A stretch of 64,000 nt of DNA, from positions 1,054,001 through 1,118,000 of the forward strand of contig JAADJZ010000001.1 of NCBI GenBank assembly GCA_011032825.1, in the 5' to 3' direction. Shown here one piece after another: positions 43,047 through 53,700 of this stretch. This stretch comes from Massariosphaeria phaeospora (lineage: Eukaryota > Ascomycota > Dothideomycetes > Pleosporales). The first letter of the stretch is position 1. Every line of letters starts with the position of its first letter. The position numbers and the translations under genes are program-made. The notes beneath the pieces were generated by a model, which had not been told where the DNA came from, searched no databases, and was given only the letters and a program-made list of their open reading frames with translations.

Positions 43047-45321
43047 ATGTCTACAGAAGGAACAGCTACCTCTGCCACTCCTCGGCTCGCCAAGAACACT
43101 CCATCGCACCCGCTTGCACCTCTCTCTACCTCGGAAATCACCTCAGCTTCCGCGGTTATCAAAGCTTCATGGCCGGCGCACACCGACCTTCACTTCAAGG
43201 TCATCACGCTTGAGGAACCTCCAAAGTCTGAGGTCCTGCGGTACTTGGATGCCGAGCATAACAAGAAGCCAGTTCCATCGATCAGCAGGAAAGCTTTCAT
43301 AAACTACTACATTCGCAACACTGTAAGGCTTGGTTTGCATACAATACTGCTGAAGTGCTAATTTCCTGCAGAACAAATTCCACGAGGCTATCGTTGATCT
43401 GTCGAGTGGTCGTGTGTTGCATAATGTCTTGTTGGGAGCTTTCGTGCACGCCAATGGCGACGGTGACGAGATCGTTGCCATCGAGAAGGCCGCCTTGGAA
43501 GATGATGGTGTCAAAGCTGAGATCGCAAAGCTTCAACTTCCCGAAGGCAGTGTGGTGATAAGTGATCCCTGGATATATGGTACGTTCATCCTTGTGTCCG
43601 AGATAGGATAAGACGGCTGACAAAGCAGGGGCCGATGGCGTTGGCGATGAAGAACGGCTCTATCAGTGCTTCCTCTACCTGAGAGATCCAGTGAACTCTG
43701 CGGAAGTCGACTCGAACCACTATGCATTACCGCTTCCCATTTCTCCAGTTATCAGCACTACCGATATGAAGGTAATACGGATCGATTTGATGCCGACTGG
43801 AGCAGACAATACGATCAAACCAGTCGAGCCGTACAAAGTCCAGCCACCGAACGAATATCTACCAGAATACCAAACGCTAAGAACAGATATTAAGCCACTG
43901 AATGTCGTGCAGCCCGAAGGCGCTAGCTTTCAAGTCACTCGAGAAGGCACATCCAGTACGCTATCATGGCAGAAATGGAAGTTCCGAGTTGGATTCAACC
44001 AACGAGAAGGAATGGTCCTGTACGATGTGAGTTTTCTTAAGCAAACATCAGGGGTTTCAATTAACAGACTCAGGTTCGCTATGATGACCGCAGCCTGTTC
44101 TATCGATTGAGCCTCAGTGATATGAACATCCCGTACGCGGACCCACGTCATCCATTTCACAAAAAGTCTGCCTTTGATCTGGGTGATGCCGGCGCAGGTA
44201 CCATGGCGAACAACCTCAAATTGGGCTGTGACTGCCTCGGATCAATTTATTACCTAGACGGCGTTATCTCGGACGACAAAGGCGGTGCTGTCCCTATGGA
44301 GAATGTCATTTGTGTGCATGAGCAGGATGGTGGTATTGGATGGAAGCACACCAATTACAGGACTGGTCGCGCGGCTGTCGTTCGTTCTCGACAACTGGTC
44401 TTGCAGTCGATTATTACGGTCTCCAACTACGAGTACATCTTGGCATTCGTGTTCAACCAGGCTGGAGAGATCGAGTATGAGATACGCGCTACCGGAATCT
44501 TGAGCACCCAGCCAATTGATGAAGGCATCGAAGTTCCATTTGGTACCATAGTGCACCCTGGCGTTCTTGCCGTTCACCATCAGCACATTTTCAGTCTTCG
44601 TGTGGATCCGATGCTCGATGGAGGAGACAACAGGCTCGCATACGACGAAGCCTTCCCGATGCCGCGCTCTGACTTCAACCCGCACGGCACAGGCTACTAC
44701 GTCCAGGAAACTGTTGTTGAACAATCAGGAGGCTATGACACCGAATATGCGAACAATCGGACCTTCAAGATCCAGAATGCGAACGTCCGCAACCCCATCA
44801 ATGGCAAACCAGTCGCATACAAGATCCAGGCGCCTCCGTTCCAGAAGATCCTGTCGGACAAAGATAGTTTCAACTATAAGCGCGCCGAGTTTTCAGACCA
44901 CAACATCTACGTCGTTAGTTATCGCGACGGAGAGCTGTACGCCGGCGGCAAATACACGAACCAGTCTCGAGGAGGGACAGGCGTGCGCTCATGGGCGGAC
45001 AGAAAGGACAACGTGCTGGACACAGATTTCGTGGTGTTCATCCAGGCGGGTATCAATCACATCCCAAGAATCGAGGTAAGATTTCTCGAATCATCAGGCT
45101 GACCTTCAACTGACACTGGATAGGATTTCCCTGTCATGCCATGCGAGATTCTGAAGATCCACATGAAGCCGGTCAACTTCTTCGACAAGAACCCGGCATT
45201 GGACGTCCCCCCTAGTGAGCAGGGCTTCAACAAGAGTGTGCTAGTGAGTGAGCAGCATCGTCAACCTAGTGTGGAAGCAACTATTGGACAGGATGGCTCT
45301 TGCTGCACGCCGAAACTGTGA
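43047..45321 (+). CDS. copper-containing primary amine oxidase
   Basis: Five exons (43047-43322, 43372-43579, 43629-44026, 44074-45075, 45124-45321) with 47-49 nt introns encode 693 residues, the normal family length. The enzyme oxidatively deaminates primary amines to aldehydes, releasing ammonia and hydrogen peroxide. Tyr413 in TVSNYEY is the precursor of the topaquinone cofactor. The likely catalytic Asp329 lies in AFDLGDAGAG. Copper ligands are His463 and His465 in VHHQHIF and His623 in GINHIPR, which joins DFPVMPCEIL in the last exon. Spacings match the yeast Hansenula enzyme. No signal peptide is seen. The C terminus CCTPKL ends in PKL, a weak variant of the peroxisomal tripeptide found as a stronger SKL/SRL form in related enzymes, so peroxisomal import is possible but unproven. 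Confidence 0.95.
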
Positions 45322-45779
45322 GGTAAATCCAACTGAGTATGGCGCGGGTTGAGGCGCAAGAAGGGGACCATCTATAGTAGATACGTACGTAGTAGAACTA
45401 AGAACAAGTAACTATGTTAAAGACAAAATAAACCTCAGTTTCTCTCGTCTAATCATTTGTTTACTTCAAGCGGTTGCCAGACTGGAACTGGAGGCAAGAA
45501 ATGAACGACCCTGTGGGAAGGAGGGAATGTATAGGAGAAATTGTGGGAGGTTTGGCTGCGTTACTAAGCACGCTGCTTCTCAAAACCGATCCCGAAGTCC
45601 CGCGAATCACGTGAGATTGAGGCCCGTGCTCGAGCTAGGATCGGAGGTCTCGCGATCCACCCGTGAAAGAACGTAAGGTTTGTTCTTTCTTGACCTCCAC
45701 ACTCCACACTCCACCCCACACGATCCATAATCTACTTCTAAAGTGTCGCGTCACTCTCACCAAATCTATCTCAGTCGTT
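45322..45779. other. intergenic, amine oxidase 3' end and RNA15 promoter
   Basis: Short spacer. A polyadenylation-like AATAAA-related stretch (AAAATAAACC) is at 45424-45433, and a CT/CA-rich leader precedes the RNA15 start. Confidence 0.55.
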
Positions 45780-46732
45780 ATGGCTCCCAACGACAAAGCT
45801 GGCAGGGTTGTGTTCGTCGGGAACATCCCTTACGGTACGCAAAGCTCCTACAAGCGCGACTATAACCTACTGACTTATATCGCATAGGGGGCACCGAGGA
45901 ACTTATCGTCGATACGCTTGGTCGAGTGGGACAAGTGCTCAATTTCCGCCTAGTATATGACAAGGAGACCGGGCGGCCGAAGGGTTTTGGCTTTGCTGAG
46001 TTCGCAGACGCCGACGCAGCAGCTTCCGCGGTGCGCAACTTGAACGACTACGAAGTCATGGGCAGGAAGTTAAGGGTGGATTGGTCAAACGACAATGGCG
46101 CAGGGGATGCAGCACCCGGGAACTATAGCGCTCCACTGCCGACGAATGGTCAGATTGAGCTTCCTACACAGCCAGCCAGCGTGCTGCCTCCTCTACCACC
46201 TGGCGTCGATCTGCCTCCGAATCTTACGTGCCCCGACGCTATCTCCCGTACACTCTCGACGCTACCTGCACCACAACTACTCGATATCCTTTCGCAGATG
46301 AAGGGCCTGGTTATGACCGACCCGGCCAAGGCTACCGAGTTACTCAGACAAGCGCCACAACTCGCCTATGCTATATTCCAAGCGCTCCTGCTCCTAAATC
46401 TCGTAGATCCCGCGATACTAGGCCAGCTCGTCGAACCAGCCGCTGCTGCACCACCAGTCGCGCCAGTTCCGCAGCCACCGGTCGCGCAGCCTCCCCGACA
46501 ATTTACTGGGTACCCGCCACAGCCTGTGCCCACCCCACCGATTCAAGCGCACCCACCTCCGCAACCATATGCGCAACCGCCTATGCTTCAACAAGTCCCG
46601 CAGGATCAGCAACAACAGCTGTATGCTCAGGTCCTGTCAATGACACCTGCCCAGATCGACGCGCTCCCGGAACCGGCTCGTGCGCAGCTACTACAAGTGC
46701 GGCAGATGTTGATGACTGGGCAAATGCCGTAG
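45780..46732 (+). CDS. RNA15: cleavage stimulation factor 64 kDa homologue (Rna15/CstF-64)
   Basis: Two exons (45780-45834, 45888-46732), 299 residues. The 53-nt intron splits the RNA recognition motif right after VVFVGNIPYG, a conserved position. RNP2 is VVFVGNIP and RNP1 is KGFGFAEF (RRM at about residues 9-90). The hinge that binds Rna14/CstF-77 is seen as PDAISRTLSTLPAPQLLDIL and LLNLVDPAIL (about 145-215). A Pro/Gln-rich linker follows, and the C-terminal three-helix domain MTPAQIDALPEPARAQLL closes the protein. It binds U/GU-rich RNA near poly(A) sites in the nucleus as part of cleavage factor IA. The acceptor used gives PYGGGTEELI, slightly longer than the family norm; the frame leaves no alternative nearby. 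Confidence 0.93.
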
Positions 46733-47793
46733 ATTGGTTACCCCCTCCTTAACTTGCTCACATGGCGATCACGGGTACGGCGTTAAGGAGTTGGAGGAAA
46801 TTCTACACGTCACAGCGCGGAGTCAAGGAAATTGGGTCCATGGAACCGGTCATTTGACGTGCGCTTTATACTTCACTGAAGACTTGGTGCAACGTGGCGG
46901 AATTATTGCACAGGAAACTGCTTCTCGGAGGCAGAGTTTGTAACACGGCTTTGGACCGAGGCGCACGACAAAGTGGAGTGGAGACCGGTCAGCATCTTCA
47001 GGCGTTCGTCGGAAGGAGATGTATCCAAAAGTACGGTGTCAAAGGGTTTCAGCGGTCTCGAAGAAGAAGAGGGGTGGCAAGGAATTGAGGTCGGAACAAG
47101 CTTCCACCCTCCCCCAAGAATGCTTCCAGAATTCGGCAGACGACCAGTACCTTGGTATCTATTTCCCCATTAGGCGGGACTCGAATCCTGTCTCATATTT
47201 TATAAAGTGCCATGATTATCGTTTGGATCCGTCGAAATCTTCATACCGTGATTGTCTTCTAAGTTCTATAATTGCCCACCTGCCGAGTACTTGATGTCTA
47301 CGACCTCGGCTGAGCACCCTTGTCATTGCTTTGATCATGCCAAGTCTGCGGTTTCCAAAACTCTGTTGCGTCTAGTGTACTCGTAAGTAATGCAAGTCTA
47401 CCTTTGTATGTCCTGCACGAAGATGTCAAGTTGTACACAGGTGTGGCGACGAGTTGGCACGAATCGACGTTTCATTGGCCCAGCCTCGTCGCTCGTCGAT
47501 CACTTGCATGGGTCTCCACCTACCAGCTCAGTTCCCAGTTGCCACAAAACAACACTCAGCTACTGTGTAGACGCTCACCGCGAGACGTCAGTCGCTTTCT
47601 TTTCATCCGACATAGCATGCGACTCATCTACTGCATCTCCACATAATTCACCATCTGACGATTTGAACGACTCTCCTCGCCCGATACCCAGCATATACCT
47701 AGGATACCCCAAGTTGGCTCATCGATTTGCGACACCGAGTCTATATAATTCCCACCACCGCCGCACCACTCGAGCCTCTACCCGACCAACATC
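46733..47793. other. intergenic, RNA15 3' end and leashin upstream region
   Basis: About 1.06 kb. Plus-strand frames up to 139 codons lack motifs. The last 50 bp before the leashin start hold a TATATAA element. Confidence 0.55.
47743..47749 (+). promoter_or_regulatory. TATA-like element before the leashin start
   Basis: TATATAA at 47743-47749, about 45 bp before the ATG at 47794. The short distance would imply a very short leader, so either transcription starts nearby or this is not the functional TATA box. Confidence 0.3.
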
Positions 47794-50700
47794 ATGTGGA
47801 CCAGATTAACTGGCAAGAATGACGGCTCCAAGGACCCCAAGGACCCTAAGGACTCTAGAGACGACCGCCGGTCTTCTACTAGTGCGCGTACTAAACGCGC
47901 AGAAAGCGTCGTCTCCTCCAGCTCGTCCCGTCGACCTACGCGCAGCGAACCACGCGCAAGCACCTCCCGAAACTCGTATCCTTCACCAGCTCCTCCTGCC
48001 TCGGTCGCGTCCTCGTATGCCACAGCGCGAGACGGCGCCTCCGACTATACCGGCCGCGACACTATGCCACGCTCGCGCAACGATGACCTGTACGACGACC
48101 CACGCGAAGAGCGCTTTTCACGGCGTCGAGGCGATAGCTTAACAAGCTATGACACGAAACTGTCACGCAAAGAACGGTCACGAAGCAGAGACCGTGAGGA
48201 TAAAAAGCGGGACAAGGATAAACTCGAGAAGAGGAAGAGCCGATCCGATCGCTCCAGCGGCGCGTCCCAGGCCGGCGGCTACCATGGAGAGATTGTGGAG
48301 AGCCCGAGGCCGACGATGAGGGCCTTCGGTGATCAAATCGCAAGTCCGGGCTTTTCACAGTTCCCAGGCCAGACGGGAGTTCATATGATGTCTGGCGGAT
48401 TGCCTACTGGCTCCCACCCTCCCATGTCGTCACATATCCCCGATCAATTCCCCGGCCAGGACTCGTCTCTCTATGGTGCGCCCTCGAGGCCAGTTGGACC
48501 TACCCATAGCGATTCGTTTGGCGAGGCGTCTGATTACTATGGCGATATGGGGCAGTCTGTCCACCAGCAGCCGGGCGTACGACCCAACCCGCCCTCAGTT
48601 ATCATGCCACTTGACACACCTCACCTCATGTCTGCCGGAGCCCAACCCAATCCTGTCGAGGACACCGGATCTGGAGCCGCAGCCGACTTCTTCGGGAGCG
48701 CTGGCACGAACAAGCCCTCGTCAAGCCTCCCACAATCTTCCATGCCTGGCGCTTTCGCTGACGACGACCACCCGCCTACCAAACCGCCACGACCATCCTC
48801 TTCAAAACCTAACAAGCCAGGTAAAGTCAACTCTGCGGCTGCACTCGCCGGCGGTGCTGCCGTCGGCTATGCGTTGGGTCAGAGTTCTTCCAACGCTCCA
48901 CATTCCACCAACTACACCAACGGCGCACAAAGTGCGTCCGACTCGATGTATTACCAAGCCGCTAATACTTCAATGGCTGCTGCTGAGGCCAGTCATCTCG
49001 CCAATTATTCTAATGCGATGGACGGCGCACCTCCCCCCAAGCCGCCTCGCCCAGGGAAAAATGGAAAACAACCCTCTAGCTCTTCCAACGCCGGACTTTA
49101 TGCCGCTGGAGCTGCTGGTATAGCAGCGTACGGCCTGCACGAACACCATTCGCACAACCACTCCTCGTCGATACCCGGGGGGTTTCCAGGCGAACATCAT
49201 GGCGGCGGGCCTGGTCCTTCCCCGAGCCATTTCACGGCTGGTGGCATGGCACAGATGCATGAACACAAGGGCCCTGTCTCTAAATTCGTAGACTGGTGGA
49301 AAGACCACGAAGATGTGCAAAAGATGGAGGAATATACTGAGTATATCGGCGTATGTCGTGGCTGCTTCGACCCTCGATCCTCGGCTATCGATGCACCACG
49401 AAAACATCACTACGGGCGGAAGCGATCGAGCGAGTTCCGTCCATCTGGTATCGAGAAGCAATCCCGCTATTCGCTGTTGGAGAAACAATCACGATACTCT
49501 CTCTCAGGCGACGAGTCTAGACGCAGAAGAAAGAGTAATGATGGGGTTGGCTGGCTTGCAGCAGGCCTAGGAGGTATTGTACTTGCTCAGGCTGGCAAAA
49601 CACTATTGGGCCAGAAAAGACACGACTTTGACGACACTTACAGCGTTAAATCGGGCCGCTATAACCACTCGAGAGTACCGCATCGGAGTCGCAGTCGTTC
49701 CCAGGATAGAAAACACCATTCTTCAGGACGGTCTGACGTTCGTTACAGAAGCCACTCCAGAGACCGAATGTCTCGGATGTCAGTAGGCGTTGCAGGGGAT
49801 AGGAAGGATTATAAGGTTGTTCGTCATCGATCACATTCAAGGTCACGTTCGAGTTCAAGAGATCGAAAGTCAGGTTTCTTCGGAGCGGCTGTCGGCGCTG
49901 GTCTCGCAGCTTCTGCCGTTGGTGCTTCCCGAAAGAAACATCGAAGCCATAGTCGTAGCCGCTCAAACTCGCCTAAAGGAACGTTCGTTCATCACAGGAG
50001 AGATAGCAGTGACCATGGACGCCGACAATCTAAGCCTCACCGTATGAGCCACAAGTCCTCTCGTAGCTCCATTGGAACAGGTTCGCTTGTGGACATCTCG
50101 CAGCCACATCGTTCTCAAGGAGGCTTCTTGGGCGGATTTTTCACAGCCGCCACGCCGAAGGAGAAGCGCCGGAAAAGCCATTCCCGTTCCAAGAAAAAGA
50201 AAGGCTTCTTTAACTTCGGGAACGCATCGTCCTCTTCGGATGACACGACTCTTGCTTTTGGCTCAGCGTTCGATAGGAATCGAAGGAGAACTACCCGACG
50301 TACTTCCGACGAGAGACTCAACGCTACGCTGGCTGGCTTGGGCGCCACCGCCGCTGCCATAGCTGCTACTAAAGCAGGTCGATCGAAGGGAAAGAACCGA
50401 GCCGAAGTCGTCGCCGTTAAGGAACAGCGGCACCAGCGGACAGACAATGATCGCCGCAGATACGGTGCTTCATCTCGACACCTTGGCGAGGAGGAGGACG
50501 GTTGGGAGTCTTTGCCCGAGGATGACACATCCGACTCCGGAAGCGCAAGCTCAGGACTCGCTTTTGGAGACTACGACTGGAAAAAAGGGAAAAGTCAAGA
50601 ATCTCTCGCCTCTAATGACTCAGGTACCAGCAAGTGGGGCTGGCGATGGGGTAGCAAGAAGAAGAAGAAACAATCTTCTACAGAGAACCTCTACAATGGA

Positions 50701-53700
50701 GGAGCGAACGCCTCTTTTGTAGGCCCGACGGTCGCAGGAGCTGCAGCTGGCGCACTTGTGGGTGCAACTCTTGGCCGCCGTGATAGTAGCGCGAGTAGTG
50801 CCCAAACGCTGCAATCCGTCTACCCTGTAGCATCAAATGATCCAACTACATATGATGCTAGACGGACTAGCTCAGTACGAACGCCGCAACCGCTTATCAC
50901 GTCAAGACCGGATGGAATTAGCATTCAGCAGCCACAACCAATACACCAAGTCCCAGGTTCCGTCTATACTACTCAGTCCCAAGTGCAACCTAGTTATTCA
51001 GCACCCAGTGGCCCCCCTGTTTTCGCGCAAAGGCCTCAACAGTCTCAATACACCGCACAGTTCCAATCACAGTCTCAATACACCACACAGTTCCAATCAC
51101 AGTCAAACTACGCCAGTTCCTCTCACCATGCTCCACCTCTCCCCCGACGATCAAATTCATCACCGATTCAGAGCTCCTGGAAACGTGATGCTTCGATTGC
51201 TGGCGTTGCTGCTGGAGTAGGAGCCCTCGCGATGTCTGCTGCGAAGAATCCAGAGCATCCATCCACCTCGTCTTCGAATGTTCGCTTCGACCTCCCTGAG
51301 GCGCAAACAAAGCAAGACAAACGTGACCGTCGCAAGTCGCAAGGGCGTGAATCTGAGGACGACGACCGTCGACGCGGGGAGCGACAAAACCGCGAGGATG
51401 CTGCTCGCAGAGAAGAAGAAGAAGATCGTCGTCAACGGGAGCAACAGCGGCGAGAAGAGGAAGCAAGACGGTACGAGAGTGAACGCTTGATGAGAACTGA
51501 GCAAGAAGCAGTCGAACGCCACCGCGAACAAGAGGAGAAAAGTGCTCGCGAGGCTCGTGAGCAAGACGAGAGGCGCTCTCGTGAAGCCCGCGAGGCTGAG
51601 CAACGAGAACGCCGTGATCGCGAAGTTCACAGTGAAGTTCAGCGTCGAGAGGATCTCGAGCGCGAAGCTGAGCAGTTGCGGAGGGAGCGACGGGAGATTG
51701 AACGTCGGGACGCTGAACGCCGTGATGCTGAGCGACGTGAGATTGAACGTCGAGATGCTGAACGTCGTGATGCTGAGCGACGAGATGCTCAGATTCGAGT
51801 GGATACCGAGCGCCGACAACGGGAACATGAGGCCCAGGTATATTCTGAGCGCTATGAGAGCGATCGTGAACGACAAACTCGAAAACTCGACCAACAATCG
51901 ACCGGTAGTTCAGTTGCGAGCGGTGTGCGACATAAAGAACAAGAATTGCAGGACCGTGAGCATGACATTGTGCATCCAGATACTTGGAAGTCTACTGCAG
52001 CCGTAGCAACAGTAGCTGGAGCAGCTGCCGCCATAACTAGCGCTGCCATTTCGTCACGGCGGGACAAGTCATCTCCTGTCAAGGCGGTGGAGCCAAGCGT
52101 CATGCATGTTGAGCCTAGTAATGTGGTATTTGAATATGCCGATGACGATATTTTCGACCCCAATATGTTCAAGAAAACCAAGACTGCCCAAGCTCGTGGT
52201 GTTCTCCAAGATTGGGAAGACCGATACAACGAGAAGCCCGTATCTCAGGCGGACTTCTTCGCGCCCGCAGAGCTTCGGGACTACTCTGCCCCTTCGCCAA
52301 AGATAGATCCCAACGGTGCCGCCGACATTCCTGTGTACCAAGCGCACAGCGATTTCGATATTGGTCCATCAAGGGGTCCACCTTACCCCCCTTCATACTC
52401 GTTTACAGCCACAAAAGATGGCTCTGGCCCAACACCTACGTGGAGTGTGCCATCTTTGAATGTCATCATGCCAACTCCTCCGGTGAGTAGAGCAAGCTCA
52501 GATCGAGGCGTGTCCTTGCCCCCATCTCCAGCGATTGAGCCTATCAAAGAGCCAAAGCAAGAGGAAATCAAACCGGCAGAGGCTACTAGGAGGGGCTCTA
52601 GGGTCAGCTGGGGTGAAAACCAGTTCCACAATTATGAGGTTCAGACTCCAGATTCGTACCGTGAACAGTTTGTCTCCGACCACGATCTCGCGAAGCACTC
52701 ACATGACGAAATTGTCGTCGAAGTTGACTCCCCCAATTCCGGCAAGAGGTCAACATCGTATAGGCCTGAGCCGCAGTCTACGGTACCCGAGCCGGCTGAG
52801 ATTCCTGCGAGTACTCAGTATATCCCGGAACAGGAAGGGGACAGCTGGGATAGCATCCCTACGAAGAAGTCAGGCAAGAAAGACAAGAAAAAAGCAAAAG
52901 CTGCTGCAGCCACTGCTGCAGCAACCGCAGCAGTGGCCTTTTCCTTGAGTGACATGTCAGACGCACCTTCTCCGACGACGAAGGAAGATCCTTTCTCGAA
53001 TTCGTATGCGAGTCCACGGTCATCGTCAGCTTCTACCAGCGGCCCATACCAGGCGCCTATTGACGAGTCGTTCTCTAACATCGATGTTAAACCCTCTATG
53101 CCGCAAGGCTTTGTCGAAGCCGAAATCGTCGCCGAGCCTGAGGACATGCACATGCCTGGGAGCTTCGAAGAGACACCCTCGACAGAGAAGTCTCTAGAGG
53201 ACGCCTGGGCTCCACCTCCGAAGAAGGGGAAGAAAGGTAAGAACAAGTCTAAGAGCACTGACGACGCCGTAGATGCCCAGGATGTCCCGAAAAGCGTCGA
53301 ACCAGAGCCTGTTATGGAGCCGGAGCCGGAACCGATCGGAGATATAACACCAGAGCCTGAGGTCAAACTGAGCAAGAAGGACAAGAAGAAGAAATCTAAG
53401 GCAGCAAACCGAGCGAGTAGCGGTAATTGGGAGGATACGGCAAGCAGTCAACCAGATACCCCCACTACCGAATGCGATATCAGGGATGTTGAGTCCGCGT
53501 ATGTAGCTTATACCCCGTCTACTAAGTCCATCAACAATAGCTATGAGGGTGACCTAGGTTTCGATAGATCTCGGGCTGGCAAAGATTCTAGTAGTATTGT
53601 CACGTCAACCGCCTTAGCTAGTGGGTTCGCTGGTCTTGTAGCTTCGACAATGAAACAAGACCAAGACAGGATGGCTATGGATTTGGCCTCTGCCAGAAAG

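Noticed and set aside
47170..47190. CTCGAATCCTG resembling a tRNA B box
   Set aside because: The T-stem does not pair properly and no acceptor stem or anticodon arm could be built around it.
48473..49123. Plus-strand 216-codon frame and many other frames within 47794-64000
   Set aside because: All are in other frames than the single frame open to the window edge and are Arg/Ser/Pro- or Lys-rich shadows of the leashin repeats.
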